Position numbers and translations under genes: made by a program | In this document: positions 51,990-63,293 of the stretch, piece by piece | Layout: each line of letters begins with the position of its first letter | Position numbering within the stretch: the stretch's first letter is position 1 | Notes under the pieces: generated by a model | The model's database searches: none | What the model was told of the DNA's origin: nothing | What the model saw: the letters and a program-made list of their open reading frames with translations, nothing else | Assembly: GCF_002902685.1 (NCBI RefSeq) | Contig: NZ_PPRN01000043.1 | Span: 1-64,000, forward strand | Direction of reading: 5' to 3' | DNA: 64,000 nucleotides | Source of the DNA: Staphylococcus pettenkoferi | Lineage (GTDB): Bacteria; Bacillota; Bacilli; Staphylococcales; Staphylococcaceae

Positions 51990-52490
51990 TTATTCTTCGT
52001 CGAAAGAACGTTCAGCAAGTTCTTTTTCAAATAAGTATAATGTATTGCAGTCGTCACCGATACGTTTGAGGTAATCGATATGTGTTTCGAACATTGATTC
52101 CTCTTCAACTTGCTCGTCTAAGAACCAGTTTAAGAATGAAATTGTTGCATAATCTTTCGCTTCGTTTGCGATATCAGATAAGTTGTAGAAACGACGTGTA
52201 ACGTCTTGTTCTTGAGCTAAACCGTCTTCGAACGTTTCAAGAATACTTTTGAACTCTGCTTTAGGTGCTGAAAGTGCACTGAAGACAGCGTGTTCGCCAC
52301 GGTCGTTAATGTAATCATAAATTTTCTTACCATGGAATCTTTCTTCTTTCGCTTGTTGAATGTAGAAGTTTGCGAAACCTTCGTATGATTCCTTGTCACA
52401 GTAAGCAGCCATAGCCATGTATGCATGTGCTGCATAATATTCGTGGTTCATTTGTTCATTTAATGCATCTAATAACTTTTTATCTAACAT
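51990..52490 (-). CDS. ftnA: Ferritin, iron storage
   Basis: The 166-residue protein is a bacterial non-haem ferritin: [35 protein letters not shown] and LVDEQVEEE-like [13 protein letters not shown] ferroxidase residues. It oxidises and stores iron in the cytosol. GGGAGGATAC precedes the ATG. A PerR-type box lies just upstream. Confidence 0.97.
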   Translation of the reverse strand: MLDKKLLDALNEQMNHEYYAAHAYMAMAAYCDKESYEGFANFYIQQAKEERFHGKKIYDYINDRGEHAVFSALSAPKAEFKSILETFEDGLAQEQDVTRRFYNLSDIANEAKDYATISFLNWFLDEQVEEESMFETHIDYLKRIGDDCNTLYLFEKELAERSFDEE

Positions 52491-52549
52491 GATTGTATCC
52501 TCCCTTTAGTTGTTAAGTGTAGTATAACATGTCTATTCTCAATTGCAAA

Positions 52550-52564
52550 TTAAAATAATTCTAA
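52550..52564 (-). promoter_or_regulatory. PerR-like box upstream of ftnA
   Basis: TTAAAATAATTCTAA matches the PerR consensus TTATAATNATTATAA at 12–13 of 14 defined positions. On the minus strand it precedes a TTGCAA and TATACT promoter of ftnA. PerR control of ftnA is established in S. aureus. Confidence 0.7.
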
Positions 52565-52569
52565 TCTGA

Positions 52570-52588
52570 GAGAATGAAAATCATTTTT
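52570..52588 (+). promoter_or_regulatory. Fur-like site between ftnA and murT
   Basis: GAGAATGAAAATCATTTTT matches the 19-bp Fur consensus at about 14 positions. It lies close to the PerR box, and the two overlap in the consensus family, so the regulator is uncertain. Confidence 0.4.
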
Positions 52589-52657
52589 AATTGAGAATGG
52601 TTTGGAAAGATAGTCGGTCGTGTTATAATATTTGAGTGATATAAGAGGAGGAAGAAC

Positions 52658-53974
52658 ATGAGACAATGGACGGCAACCCACTTGGCAAAGCTTGCGCGTA
52701 TGGCAAGTAAGATGGCTGGAAAGAAGGGTACGGATTTACCCGGCCAAGTCGCGCGTCGAGTGGATAAAAATATATTAAGAAATTTAGCGCAAGAAGTAGA
52801 TGAGGTTGTATTTATCAGCGGTACAAATGGTAAGACGACAACTTCAAACCTCATCGGTCATACACTAAGAGCAAATCATATTGATATTGTACATAATAAT
52901 GAAGGTGCCAACATGGCAGCAGGTATCACTTCAGCCTTTATCCTTCAAAGTAAACCAGAAACTAAGATTGCTGTAATTGAAATTGATGAAGGCTCTATTC
53001 CTCGTGTGATGAAAGAAGTTACTCCTACTATGATGGTCTTTACTAACTTCTTCAGAGACCAAATGGATCGTTTCGGTGAAATTGATATTATGGTAGAGAA
53101 TATTGCTCGTGCGATTAGTAATAAAGGGATTAAAATGTTGCTCAATGCAGATGATCCTTTCGTGAGTCGTTTGAAAATAGCGAGTGATGACCGTGTTTAT
53201 TACGGTATTGCTAAGCATGCACATGATTTCGAACAAAGCACGATGAACGAGAGTAAGTATTGTCCAAATTGTGGTCTTTTACTTACTTATGACTACGTTC
53301 ATTACAATCAGATTGGACACTATCATTGCGACTGTGGCTTTAAGCGTGAGCAACCTAAATATGAAATCTCAAACTTTGAAACGACACCATTTTTAAATAT
53401 CAAAGTCGATGGCAGATTCTTGGATATGAAGATTGCCGGAGACTTCAACGCCTACAACGCGCTTGCTGCATACACTGTGCTGCGTGAACTAGGCCTTAAT
53501 CACGAGTCCATTCAGAAAGGTTTCGAGACGTATACCTCTGACAATGGCCGTATGCAATACTTCAAGTCAGGTGCGAAAGAAGCGATGATTAACTTGGCTA
53601 AAAACCCTGCTGGAATGAATGCCAGTCTGTCAGTAGGTGAGCAGTTACAACACAAGAAAGTCTATGTTATAAGCTTGAATGATAATGCTGCTGATGGCCG
53701 AGATACTTCTTGGATTTACGATGCAGATTTCGAGAAATTGCAAGAACAAGATATTGAAGCCATTATCGTTACAGGTACACGTGCTGAAGAATTACAATTA
53801 CGCTTGAAACTTGCGGAAATAGAAGTGCCTGTGATCGTTGAGAAAGATATTTATAAAGCGACAGCGTTAACGATGAAATATCCAAGTTATACAGTTGCGG
53901 TGCCGAACTATACATCTCTGGCTCCAATGTTAGAGCAATTAAATCGCTCATTTGAGGAGGAAACGAAGTCATGA
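52658..53974 (+). CDS. murT: MurT, lipid II amidotransferase ligase subunit
   Basis: The 438-residue Mur-ligase-like protein has Walker [13 protein letters not shown] (Lys59), a Cys4 zinc ribbon ([10 protein letters not shown] and HCDCGF) and the C-terminal DUF1727 domain. With GatD it amidates the D-Glu of lipid II to D-isoglutamine, essential in staphylococci. AGAGGAGGAAG precedes the ATG and it overlaps gatD by 4 bp. Confidence 0.96.
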   Translation: MRQWTATHLAKLARMASKMAGKKGTDLPGQVARRVDKNILRNLAQEVDEVVFISGTNGKTTTSNLIGHTLRANHIDIVHNNEGANMAAGITSAFILQSKPETKIAVIEIDEGSIPRVMKEVTPTMMVFTNFFRDQMDRFGEIDIMVENIARAISNKGIKMLLNADDPFVSRLKIASDDRVYYGIAKHAHDFEQSTMNESKYCPNCGLLLTYDYVHYNQIGHYHCDCGFKREQPKYEISNFETTPFLNIKVDGRFLDMKIAGDFNAYNALAAYTVLRELGLNHESIQKGFETYTSDNGRMQYFKSGAKEAMINLAKNPAGMNASLSVGEQLQHKKVYVISLNDNAADGRDTSWIYDADFEKLQEQDIEAIIVTGTRAEELQLRLKLAEIEVPVIVEKDIYKATALTMKYPSYTVAVPNYTSLAPMLEQLNRSFEEETKS

Positions 53975-54693
53975 ATGAACTGACTGTATACCACTTTATG
54001 CCAGATAAATTAAATCTATACAGCGATATTGGGAATATTATTGCCTTAAAGCAACGTGCGAAGTGGCGTAATATTAAATTGAATGTAGTCGATATCAATG
54101 AAACTGAAGGTGTGACGTTAGATGAGTGTGACATCTTCTTTATCGGTGGAGGCAGTGATCGTGAACAATCACTTGCTACAGCTGAGTTGAGTAAGATTAA
54201 AGATACGTTGAAAGCTGCTATTGAAGATGGTATGCCTGGACTTACTGTTTGTGGTGGTTATCAATTCCTAGGGACAAAATATATCACTCCTGACGGTACT
54301 GAGCTTGATGGTCTGGGTATCCTCGATTTCTATACGACGTCTCAGAAAGAGCGTCTCACAGGTGATATTGTGATTGAGAGTGAAACCTTTGGCACGATTG
54401 TAGGTTTCGAAAACCACGGTGGACGCACACATCATGACTTCGGTACGCTAGGTCGCGTGACGCATGGTTATGGCAATAATGATACAGATAAAAAAGAAGG
54501 TATTCACTATAAGAATTTATTAGGTACTTACCTTCATGGACCTATTTTACCTAAAAACCATGAGTTGACAGATTATCTGTTGGAAAAAGCTTGTGAGCGT
54601 AAAAGCATTCCTTTTGAGCCACGTGAGTTGAATAATACAGAGGAAGAAGCCGCAAAACAAGTAATCGTTGACCGCGTGAAGAAAAGTAAATAA
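53971..54693 (+). CDS. gatD: GatD, glutaminase subunit of the lipid II amidotransferase
   Basis: The 240-residue class I glutamine amidotransferase has nucleophile Cys94 (TVCGGYQF), Arg128 and His189 (GTYLHGP), the same positions as in the S. aureus enzyme. It supplies ammonia to MurT. The genes overlap by 4 bp, after GAGGAGGA, and are co-translated. Confidence 0.97.
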   Translation: MNELTVYHFMPDKLNLYSDIGNIIALKQRAKWRNIKLNVVDINETEGVTLDECDIFFIGGGSDREQSLATAELSKIKDTLKAAIEDGMPGLTVCGGYQFLGTKYITPDGTELDGLGILDFYTTSQKERLTGDIVIESETFGTIVGFENHGGRTHHDFGTLGRVTHGYGNNDTDKKEGIHYKNLLGTYLHGPILPKNHELTDYLLEKACERKSIPFEPRELNNTEEEAAKQVIVDRVKKSK

Positions 54694-54699
54694 AAGCTA

Positions 54700-54744
54700 A
54701 AAAGTGGGGCTGACTACGAGCGTGTAGATCAGTCCCACTTTTCT
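54700..54744. terminator. murT–gatD terminator
   Basis: AAAAGTGGGGCTGA pairs with TCAGTCCCACTTTT (one wobble) around GAGCGTGTAG; T-rich flanks. Confidence 0.9.
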
Positions 54745-54812
54745 TCTTAACTTGATATTAGCTCTATTGACTCTTATCCTAGAACCGATTGTGTAGAAAA
54801 CGAAGTCTACCA

Positions 54813-55802
54813 TTACTTCGCATATCGGCCGTCTAGAATGCGATAGATGAGTAAAATTTCGTAAATGATGTGACTTTTAATTTGATTGTCGTCAAATTCG
54901 TCTAAGCCTTTAACGGAACGTTTTAAGACAGAAGCGGAAGATTTCTCGCGCTCGAAGTGTCCTGTTGAGAAGATGTTGTTAATACTTTGAGAAATCTTAA
55001 GAATGGCTAGACGCTCTTCGCTGTTGAAGACAACTTGAACATTTTTAGGCAAATAAATAATGTTAGATAAATGTGTGATAAACAAGCGATTGGTATGTGA
55101 ACGTGACGTAATGCGCCGAACTTGAATCCATTCTTTATCACGATGTTTGTGATAGCCTAGCTCATCCTTCTGGTAACTCAAGAGCGTATCGACACGATTA
55201 TTCAAACTAATTACTTTATCTAAAGCACGTTCTGATGCGTCAGATTTAAATTTACCAATCAACAGTTGCTGCATACGGTTGCTATAAAGGCTATACATTT
55301 GCGACTCTGTCTTATTAATTAAGCTATCAAGCTGGGCGTAGTATTTCGGTGGTAAGACCATAAAGTTAACTAATCCTGCAGTCACAAGCCCTATAATCGC
55401 AGTTAAAAATCGTGAGAAGAAGTTATAGATAAACGCATCGTGGATACCTGGAATCATCGCTAACGCTGTCATGGTTGCTACAGTAGTACCGACTTGTAAA
55501 TTAAACTTTGTACAGACAATGATAGTACATAGAGCAGTTAGCGCATATGAGAAAGGTGAATCATCGCCGAAGAAGTATGTAAAGACAACCGCGAAGACGA
55601 CGCCGATAACCGTCGCAGGTAAACGTCTATAACCTTTATGTAACGACGCTTTCGCTGTCGGTTCGATCGTGACGATAGCTGTCAATATCGCAAAGATAGG
55701 GTTCATATGTAAAAGTAAACAGAACCAAGCGGTTAGAAAGGTCGCTAAGCCTGTCTTAATCGTACGCGCGCCAATTAAATTTTTGTACCATTTTTCTCGC
55801 AT
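54813..55802 (-). CDS. FUSC / aromatic acid exporter family membrane protein
   Basis: The 329-residue protein has an N-terminal half with about six membrane segments (from [18 protein letters not shown] to [11 protein letters not shown]). [19 protein letters not shown] is typical of FUSC/DUF939 proteins. A soluble helical C-terminal half follows. Such proteins may export aromatic acids; the substrate is unknown. ATG is preceded by AGGAGATC. Confidence 0.88.
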   Translation of the reverse strand: MREKWYKNLIGARTIKTGLATFLTAWFCLLLHMNPIFAILTAIVTIEPTAKASLHKGYRRLPATVIGVVFAVVFTYFFGDDSPFSYALTALCTIIVCTKFNLQVGTTVATMTALAMIPGIHDAFIYNFFSRFLTAIIGLVTAGLVNFMVLPPKYYAQLDSLINKTESQMYSLYSNRMQQLLIGKFKSDASERALDKVISLNNRVDTLLSYQKDELGYHKHRDKEWIQVRRITSRSHTNRLFITHLSNIIYLPKNVQVVFNSEERLAILKISQSINNIFSTGHFEREKSSASVLKRSVKGLDEFDDNQIKSHIIYEILLIYRILDGRYAK

Positions 55803-55868
55803 AGTGGATCTCCTAGCTTATATTGTGATTGATCTTTGATGTTACGTCGTTGAATGACGATATTTTAA

Positions 55869-56723
<855 letters not shown>

Positions 56724-56747
56724 GCCTTAAGTCTGAAATAGAAATCA

Positions 56748-56786
56748 TTCCGGAGCCTATTATCCTGGCTTCGGAAATTTTTTATA
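56748..56786 (+). terminator. map terminator
   Basis: TTCCGGAGCC pairs with GGCTTCGGAA (one wobble) around TATTATCCT, then TTTTTT. Confidence 0.88.
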
Positions 56787-56809
56787 ATAGAATTTAACCT
56801 AGAATAAAT

Positions 56810-56844
56810 CCGACTTCTAGAATAAATACAGAGAATAAAGTCGG
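56810..56844 (+). promoter_or_regulatory. Inverted repeat upstream of vraU, possible VraR site
   Basis: CCGACTT (56810–56816) and AAGTCGG (56838–56844) are perfect inverted arms spaced by 21 bp in the vraUTSR promoter region. They contain the ACT...AGT pattern reported for VraR sites. The assignment is by position and pattern only. Confidence 0.45.
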
Positions 56845-56883
56845 CAAGCCACGTATTATCGTGTTTGCTGCAGAGGTGATTCT

Positions 56884-57279
56884 ATGAATATATTATGGAC
56901 TTATATGGATAAGATATGTAAACAATTATTAGATAAAAGTATGCGTGCGCGTTGGCAAGAACTGGATTATCGACTTCAAGACATTGAACGCTATATCCGC
57001 TACTTAGTATTGAAACAGGCGTCGATAAGAAAGTTAATTGACAGTCTATCGTTAACATTGGAAAATAAATATATCGACATTATCGAAAGTGCTAAAAATA
57101 TTTCAGCATGTAAGATTGAAAGTGCAGATATTGAAGCAATTACGTCACAACTCAATCACTATGAAGCGACTTATGCTGAATTAGAATCGACGATTACAGC
57201 GCAACATCAAGAGAAACTATCGACTGAAGCGGAGTGTGACATGCTACAGCAATTGCGCTTAGGTCAATATGCGGTTTGA
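56884..57279 (+). CDS. vraU: VraU-like protein, first gene of vraUTSR
   Basis: The 131-residue, mainly helical soluble protein starts MNILWTYMDKICKQLL, has charged coiled-coil-like segments and no membrane segment. It occupies the place of vraU in the S. aureus vra operon, by position and size. Its own role is unclear. CAGAGGTGATTCT precedes the ATG. Confidence 0.8.
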   Translation: MNILWTYMDKICKQLLDKSMRARWQELDYRLQDIERYIRYLVLKQASIRKLIDSLSLTLENKYIDIIESAKNISACKIESADIEAITSQLNHYEATYAELESTITAQHQEKLSTEAECDMLQQLRLGQYAV

Positions 57280-57452
57280 GTTAGGCGCTCGCGTCAGTAA
57301 TCTTAGAGACTTAGGTGCTAGCTCTATCCATTTCTTATGGTGGATTTAAAGAGCATTCCATAGTGACGATACAATGCAACTTGTATCAAATCTCAATCTG
57401 CACTCCATCATTCATAAATGTTACGAAACACGTAGAAGAAAGGCGGCGAAAT

Positions 57453-58154
57453 ATGACACACAAATATATATCAACGGAGATGCTGATCATCTTTACTGCG
57501 TTGATGATTGTAGCCAATTTTTACTATATCTTTTTTGAAAAAATTGGTTTCTTACTCGTTCTATTATTAGGATGTATCCTCGTTTATGTGGGTTATCTCT
57601 ATTTTCATAAAGTCAGAGGGCTGCTCGCTTTTTGGATAGGTGTTCTACTCGTAGCATTTACTTTGCTATCCAATAAATATACGATTATTATTCTGTTCCT
57701 GTTCTTGATGGTAATGATTATCCGATATTTACTTTACAAATTTAGACCGTTAAAAGTAGTGGCGACAGATGAAGCGGTTGAAAGTCCTCAATTTATTAAG
57801 CAGAAGTGGTTTGGACAGCAACGTACGCCGCATTACGTCTATAAATGGGAGGACTTACAAATCCAGCATGGTATCGGTGAAATCGACATCGATATGACGA
57901 AAGCAGCAAATATTAAAGAGCATAACGTCATTGTAGTCCGTCACCTAGTAGGTAAAGTTCAAGTCGTCGTGCCACTCAATTACAATATTCATCTCCATTT
58001 TACGGCATTTTTCGGCAATGCTTATATCAATGAGCAGAATTATAAAGTGGAGAATACGAATATTAGTGTGAGAGAAGAGACGAAACCGGATAATTATACT
58101 GTAAACATTTACGTTTCAACATTTATCGGCGATATCGAGGTGATTTACAAGTGA
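57453..58154 (+). CDS. vraT: VraT (YvqF/LiaF-like) membrane protein
   Basis: ATG at 57453 with AAGGCGG upstream gives 233 residues, the VraT length. Four membrane segments occupy the first half; the C-terminal half is a LiaF-like domain ([40 protein letters not shown]). VraT works with VraS in sensing cell-wall damage. Overlaps vraS by 4 bp. The 170 bp between it and vraU has no extra gene. Confidence 0.94.
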   Translation: MTHKYISTEMLIIFTALMIVANFYYIFFEKIGFLLVLLLGCILVYVGYLYFHKVRGLLAFWIGVLLVAFTLLSNKYTIIILFLFLMVMIIRYLLYKFRPLKVVATDEAVESPQFIKQKWFGQQRTPHYVYKWEDLQIQHGIGEIDIDMTKAANIKEHNVIVVRHLVGKVQVVVPLNYNIHLHFTAFFGNAYINEQNYKVENTNISVREETKPDNYTVNIYVSTFIGDIEVIYK

Positions 58155-59194
58155 ATCACTACATAAGAGCCATAGGATCGATGTTAATCCTCGTCTACAG
58201 TATGCTTTTCGCATTTCTCTTTATTGATAAAATATTTGTGAATATCATTTATTTTCAAGGCATGTTCTATACGCAAATATTTGGTATTCCGGTATTTTTA
58301 TTCTTAAATATCGTTATCATCTTACTTTGTATCATCGTGGGTTCTGTGTTAGCTTATAAGATTAATCAACAGAACCACTGGCTTCAAGAACAAATCGAAC
58401 GTTCGATCGAAGGTGAAACAGTCGGTATTAACGATCAAAATATTGAACTGTATAATGAAACGATTGCGCTCTATCAAACGTTGGTGCCACTCAACCAAGA
58501 AGTACATAAATTACGTATGAAGACCCAGAATTTAACGAATGAGTCATATAATATCAATGATAAGAAAGTTAAGAAAATCATCGAAGACGAGCGTCAACGT
58601 TTAGCACGAGAATTACACGACTCAGTGAGTCAGCAACTGTTTGCAGCAAGTATGATGTTGTCAGCAATCAAGGAATCGACATTAGAGCCACCGCTCGATC
58701 AACAAATACCCACGTTAGAAAAAATGGTACAAGATTCACAACTTGAAATGAGAGCCTTACTTTTACATCTTAGACCTATCGGATTGAAAGATAAATCACT
58801 AGGAGAGGGAATAAAAGATTTAGTTGTTGATCTTCAGAAGAAAGTGCCGATGAAAGTGGTTCACCAAATAGAAGATTTTAAAGTCCCTAAAGGCATTGAA
58901 GATCATTTATTCCGCATTACTCAAGAGGCGATTTCAAACACCTTACGTCACTCTAACGGAACGAAAGTAACGATTGAATTATTCAATAAAGAAGATTATT
59001 TACTATTACGTATACAAGACGACGGTAAAGGATTTAACGTAGATGATAAAGTTGAACAAAGTTATGGATTAAAGAATATGCGTGAACGTGCGCTAGAAAT
59101 CGGCGCGAACTTCCACATTGTATCCTTGCCAGATTCAGGGACACGTATCGAAGTGAAAGCACCGTTGAACAAGGAGGAATTAAGTGATGATTAA
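58151..59194 (+). CDS. vraS: VraS, cell-wall stress histidine kinase
   Basis: The 347-residue kinase has two N-terminal membrane segments, a HisKA_3 box with phospho-acceptor His156 ([12 protein letters not shown]) and an ATPase domain with [12 protein letters not shown] and [10 protein letters not shown]. It responds to cell-wall inhibitors with VraR. AGGTGATT in the vraT end serves as ribosome site. Confidence 0.97.
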   Translation: MNHYIRAIGSMLILVYSMLFAFLFIDKIFVNIIYFQGMFYTQIFGIPVFLFLNIVIILLCIIVGSVLAYKINQQNHWLQEQIERSIEGETVGINDQNIELYNETIALYQTLVPLNQEVHKLRMKTQNLTNESYNINDKKVKKIIEDERQRLARELHDSVSQQLFAASMMLSAIKESTLEPPLDQQIPTLEKMVQDSQLEMRALLLHLRPIGLKDKSLGEGIKDLVVDLQKKVPMKVVHQIEDFKVPKGIEDHLFRITQEAISNTLRHSNGTKVTIELFNKEDYLLLRIQDDGKGFNVDDKVEQSYGLKNMRERALEIGANFHIVSLPDSGTRIEVKAPLNKEELSDD

Positions 59195-59813
59195 AGTATT
59201 ATTCGTTGATGACCATGAGATGGTACGTATCGGAATTTCTAGTTACTTATCTACGCAACCTGACCTCGAAGTCGTAGGAGAAGGGGAATCAGGGAAAGAT
59301 GCCATTGAGAAAGCGCACGAATTACAACCTGATTTAATATTGATGGATCTCGTGATGGACGATATGGATGGTGTAGAAGCCACAACGCAAATTAAGAAGG
59401 ACTTACCACATATTAAAGTGCTTATGCTTACAAGCTACATTGAGGATAATGAAGTTTATCGCGCATTAGACGCGGGGGTGGATAGTTACATCCTCAAGAC
59501 GACGAGTGCGAGTGATATTGCTGAAGCGATTCGTAAGACGTATAATAGCGAATCTGTGTTTGAAGCGGAAGTATTAGTTAAAATGCGTAATCGAATGAAA
59601 CAACGTGCTGAACTTTATGAGATGTTAACAGAGCGTGAGATGGAAATCTTATTGCTTATCGCGAAAGGTTATTCTAACCAAGAAATCGCGAGTGCCTCTC
59701 ACATTACGATTAAAACAGTGAAGACGCATGTGAGTAATATTCTCAGCAAACTTGAAGTTCAAGATAGAACCCAAGCGGTAATCTATGCTTTCCAACACAA
59801 ATTAATTCAATAG
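59184..59813 (+). CDS. vraR: VraR, NarL-type response regulator
   Basis: The receiver domain has Asp55 in [10 protein letters not shown] and Thr/Lys switch residues ([13 protein letters not shown]). The C-terminal LuxR-type HTH reads [25 protein letters not shown] at 59184 (209 aa, as in S. aureus) is 6 bases after GGAGG; ATG at 59187 is also possible. It overlaps vraS by 11 bp. It activates cell-wall stress genes and its own operon. Confidence 0.97.
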   Translation: MMIKVLFVDDHEMVRIGISSYLSTQPDLEVVGEGESGKDAIEKAHELQPDLILMDLVMDDMDGVEATTQIKKDLPHIKVLMLTSYIEDNEVYRALDAGVDSYILKTTSASDIAEAIRKTYNSESVFEAEVLVKMRNRMKQRAELYEMLTEREMEILLLIAKGYSNQEIASASHITIKTVKTHVSNILSKLEVQDRTQAVIYAFQHKLIQ

Positions 59814-59822
59814 AATGATGAG

Positions 59823-59866
59823 AAAAGCTCCAAAGGTGATATTTCAACCCTTGGAGCTTTATAATT
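59823..59866 (+). terminator. vraUTSR terminator
   Basis: AAAGCTCCAA pairs with TTGGAGCTTT around AGGTGATATTTCAACCC; T-rich tail. Confidence 0.85.
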
Positions 59867-59905
59867 TAGTTGAGTTATTTTATCGAAGAAAAACAACTGT
59901 CGCAC

Positions 59906-60474
59906 TTATTGCTGCGTTTTATAACCATCATGCACGAGATCGAGTTCGCCTGTCGCAGGATCGATGACTAAGCCGTGTACAGGGACGGAGCGATCGAATA
60001 GTGGATGATTGTAGACGATATCGATGTTGTGTTGCACACGTTCAAACACGTCAGAGAAACCTTCTAGGAAGTGATTCACATCGATGCCTGAACGATTGAG
60101 AATATCAAGTGTCTCTTCTTTAATACCACGTTCTTTCATCGTTTCTTTCACAGCATCAACATCGATAGAGCCCATACCGCAATCTTTATGTCCCATGATG
60201 ATAATTTCTTCAGCGCCTAAAGCGTAAATTGCGACGAGTAGACTGCGCATAGTTGAACCGTAGGGTGTGTAATTACAGCGCCGGCATTCTTAACGACTTT
60301 AATATCGCCGTTGTTGAAACCGAGTGCTTTCGTTCCTAAGTCTTGTAAACGTGTGTCCATGCACGTGAACAATACAGCTTTCTTATCTGGATTCTTGCTT
60401 GTCTTATATTGTTCGAAGTCTTTGTTTGCAACGAAAGACTCATTATATTTTAAAATGTTTTGTAATAATGTCAT
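59906..60474 (-). pseudogene. Beta-carbonic anhydrase, interrupted by a one-base deletion
   Basis: ATG at 60474 follows GGAGGGG. The first half (MTLLQNILKYNESF to VITHP) and the second half (MRSLLVAIYALGAEE to GYKTQQ) are in different frames. The span is 569 bp; restoring one T near 60270 (CACCC-TACGG) gives ITHPYGSTMRSLL and a 189-codon protein plus stop. All zinc-site residues remain (FTCMDTRL, MGHKDCGM). So the gene is either recently inactivated or contains a sequencing error. Confidence 0.85.
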
Positions 60475-60505
60475 ATGTACCCCTCCACACATGAATTTGT
60501 TATAG

Positions 60506-60536
60506 AAAAAGGCAACGTTATGACGTTGCCTTTTTA
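60506..60536 (-). terminator. Terminator after yihY
   Basis: AAAAAGGCAACGT pairs perfectly with ACGTTGCCTTTTT around TATG. It lies between yihY and the carbonic anhydrase on the same strand. Confidence 0.92.
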
Positions 60537-60584
60537 GTATATCGTATTTAGTCATTCTGTGTTGATAATTGACTTCACGACAGT

Positions 60585-61916
60585 TTATTTATTGTTTGGA
60601 CTGTCGTCGTAGTGTCCTTCTTCGTTTGTATCTTGAGCTGTTGATGCATGATTTGAAGAATTGCGTTCTTCAGAAGATGTAGATTGCTGTTGCTCTGATG
60701 TATCGTTGGATTGACGTTCATTCTCATCATCGGATGATTGAGCCGTTGTTTCTCGATCACGACCAGATGTTGTATTCCCTTTGTCATTAGGCGAATGAAC
60801 GACGCTACCTGATGCTTGGTTGTCTTCAGCGTTCGCCTCATCATTCTCACTACTTTTACCAGAAGTGGAAGATTGACTATTAGACTTAGCATCTTCATCC
60901 TCACAAGCACCTTCGCCTTGCTCAATTTCAGAAACGGATTTCTCTTCAGGTGTCTTGTCGTCTACAATCTTACGTTGGTGGAAGATCGCATTGATTTCAG
61001 CACCGATAATGATGATGAAACCTACGATATAAAGGAATAACATCAAGATGATGATCCCTGCTAAACTACCGTAAGTCTTAGAGTAGTTAGCGAAATTTGA
61101 AATGTAAAATCCAAATAAATAAGAACCAACTAAGAACACGATAGTTGAGAAAATTGCACCTGGTATAACAGATAATAATTTAATCTTCACATTTGGTGCT
61201 AAAGTGTAAAGTACGATAAAGCTGATTAGCACGATGATAATCGGTAGTACGATACGTACAAGATTGAAGACCCATTTCACTTGATCGCCTAAGCCAATAG
61301 GGCCAAATAAGAGATCACCGATTTGTTGTCCAAATGTTGGTAAGATTAAGGCGATTGGCATTACGATAACCATACATAACGTAAAGATGACACTCAATAA
61401 TTTGCTGACGATAAAGTTACGGTTATCTTCAACATCATATGCGACGTTAAAGGCATTCATAATTTGTGTCATCCCGTTTGAAGCTGACCACAATGCCAAG
61501 ATCAAACCTATAGACAGCACGCCACCGCTAGCATTACCCATAATATCATCAATGATCGATGATACTTGTGAAGTGTAATCAGCAGGCACATGCTCAGTAA
61601 TCATATCTTTAATCGTCGTTGGTTTCACACCAACAAGCGGTACGATTGACAGTAAGAAGATGAGCATAGGGAAGAGAGACAGCATAAAGTAGTAAGAGAG
61701 TTGCGCTGCCATTCCTGAAGCGTCATCTTTACCGATACGATAGATGAGATACTGTAAGAAGTTCGCATTCTTCGTATATTTCGCGGGTTTATTGATGCGA
61801 GACACGAAGAACTCTTGATTGTCTTTTTTCGGATCTTTAGATTTAAATTCTTGAGGTTGAATATATGTACGATCTTCATCAACCTTCTGATGTCTAGGTG
61901 GGTTATCTTTTTTCAT
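60585..61916 (-). CDS. YihY/BrkB-family membrane protein with long acidic tail
   Basis: ATG at 61916 (443 aa) follows GAGGAGG by 10 bases. A basic N-terminal region (about 1–45) is followed by six membrane segments with YIRIGKDDASGMAAQLS-like YRIGKDDASGMAAQLSYYF and AWSASNGM-like LALWSASNGMTQIM. The last 110 residues are low-complexity, rich in S, N, E, D and Q, without hydrophobic segments. Family function is uncertain; possibly a transporter. Confidence 0.88.
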   Translation of the reverse strand: MKKDNPPRHQKVDEDRTYIQPQEFKSKDPKKDNQEFFVSRINKPAKYTKNANFLQYLIYRIGKDDASGMAAQLSYYFMLSLFPMLIFLLSIVPLVGVKPTTIKDMITEHVPADYTSQVSSIIDDIMGNASGGVLSIGLILALWSASNGMTQIMNAFNVAYDVEDNRNFIVSKLLSVIFTLCMVIVMPIALILPTFGQQIGDLLFGPIGLGDQVKWVFNLVRIVLPIIIVLISFIVLYTLAPNVKIKLLSVIPGAIFSTIVFLVGSYLFGFYISNFANYSKTYGSLAGIIILMLFLYIVGFIIIIGAEINAIFHQRKIVDDKTPEEKSVSEIEQGEGACEDEDAKSNSQSSTSGKSSENDEANAEDNQASGSVVHSPNDKGNTTSGRDRETTAQSSDDENERQSNDTSEQQQSTSSEERNSSNHASTAQDTNEEGHYDDSPNNK

Positions 61917-62074
61917 GGAAAGACATCCTCCTCTCAATTTCATTATTATTAATATACTTGAAAATGTTTACACAAACAACACTCTATTTGTGAATCATTG
62001 AATTACAATATACCGATAGTTCTCATTTACGTATATATTGTAGCGCATAATGTGTTTTACCCATTTAATAATAA

Positions 62075-62110
62075 AATATGCTTAACCCTTCGAAAGAGTT
62101 AAGCATATGT
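62075..62110 (-). terminator. Terminator of the ptpA–YtxH unit
   Basis: ATATGCTTAAC pairs with GTTAAGCATAT around CCTTCGAAAGA; on the minus strand TTTTATTATT follows. Confidence 0.8.
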
Positions 62111-62173
62111 GTAAGGTATTGTGTAATTTAAATTATTTTTAGTAAAATTATCAGTCGTTTCGTTCGAATACGA

Positions 62174-62476
62174 TTAGTTTAAGCGGTTATTTTTACGCTC
62201 CATAATTGTATCTTTCGCATCCATTAAAGTGTCTTTCGCACTCATCAGTTGTTTCTCTAAATCTGGGTTTTTGCGTCTAATTTCTTCTAAAGTATCTTTC
62301 CAGTAGAGGACTTCGTCTTTAATGTTTGAGATTGCTGAAGGTTTAGAAGAACGATTACCTTCTTTGATATCTTTCACTGAACGGCGTAAAGATTGGCGTG
62401 TTGATTTATCAGCTAAAGTCGCTAAGCCGCCAACGACTGCACCGATAAGAATACCCGGAACTAATTTGTTTTGCAT
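62174..62476 (-). CDS. YtxH-like small protein
   Basis: The 100-residue protein has one N-terminal Gly-rich membrane segment (LVPGILIGAVVGGLATLA) and a charged helical tail (KNPDLEKQLMSAKDTLMDAKD), the YtxH/YtxG layout. Role unknown; related proteins are stress-associated. It lies 4 bp after ptpA, so co-transcribed. Confidence 0.8.
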   Translation of the reverse strand: MQNKLVPGILIGAVVGGLATLADKSTRQSLRRSVKDIKEGNRSSKPSAISNIKDEVLYWKDTLEEIRRKNPDLEKQLMSAKDTLMDAKDTIMERKNNRLN

Positions 62477-62480
62477 AATA

Positions 62481-62945
62481 TTACTCCTCTCCTAGATTTG
62501 CATCTTTCACGATGAAATCGATCAAATTATCACAAGATGATTGTACCATTTCATAAACACCTTCGAAATTATTTGTATAGTAAGGGTCCGGTACATCTGT
62601 CTCTTCCATATTACTAAATTCTAGCAGTTTAAACAATTGCCCTTGAAGATTTGGATTAATTTGGCGAATATTATCCACGTTGCTTTGATCCATCGCTATG
62701 ATGTAATCGAAGTCGTCGTCTGCAGTAAATAATTCACTAATCATACCATCGTAAGGTACATCGTGTTCATCTAGAATGTCCTGTGTACCTGGATGAGGGG
62801 GTTCACCTAAATTCCAACGGCCTGTCCCACGTGATTGCACTTCAACACTTTCGATACCACGGTCTTTCAAGCGTTGACGCATAATCGCTTCAGCCATAGG
62901 TGAACGACAAATATTTCCTAAACATACAAATGCCACTGTTACCAT
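62481..62945 (-). CDS. ptpA: Low-molecular-weight protein-tyrosine phosphatase
   Basis: The 154-residue enzyme has the P-loop VCLGNICRSP with catalytic Cys8 and Arg14, and the general-acid Asp in DVPDPYY. In S. aureus PtpA is secreted and dephosphorylates host proteins. AGGAGGT precedes the ATG. Confidence 0.96.
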   Translation of the reverse strand: MVTVAFVCLGNICRSPMAEAIMRQRLKDRGIESVEVQSRGTGRWNLGEPPHPGTQDILDEHDVPYDGMISELFTADDDFDYIIAMDQSNVDNIRQINPNLQGQLFKLLEFSNMEETDVPDPYYTNNFEGVYEMVQSSCDNLIDFIVKDANLGEE

Positions 62946-63079
62946 ATGTATACCTCCTGCCTGTTTATTCTCATCGTTATACTATATAGTCTACTATAAT
63001 GACTCAGTCACAACTTATCCAATATTTTACAATAAAAGATAATTTGATAGAATGTTGAAATAAAGGAGTGAAGATTTAT

Positions 63080-63280
63080 ATGGCGTCAAATAAAGAGATG
63101 ATTGAGGAAATTAGACAGAAACTGAATGTCGTCAATCAAAGTTTAATCGATCCTGATAAATTTGAGGACGCAGATTCAGATGAAATTAAACAAATTCATA
63201 GCTATGTTTCTATGAAAGATTCATTTACACCTAGTGAAATCACAGCGATTGCTGATTCACTCGGACAATTACGTCAATAA
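63080..63280 (+). CDS. DUF1128 protein
   Basis: ATG at 63080 (66 aa) follows AAAGGAGTG by about 10 bases; the GTG at 63068 is too near it. MASNKEMIEEIRQKL and YVSMKDSFTPSEITAIADSL match the small staphylococcal/Bacillus DUF1128 family. Role unknown. It precedes ampS by 13 bp. Confidence 0.88.
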   Translation: MASNKEMIEEIRQKLNVVNQSLIDPDKFEDADSDEIKQIHSYVSMKDSFTPSEITAIADSLGQLRQ

Positions 63281-63293
63281 GAGGTGAAAGGGA

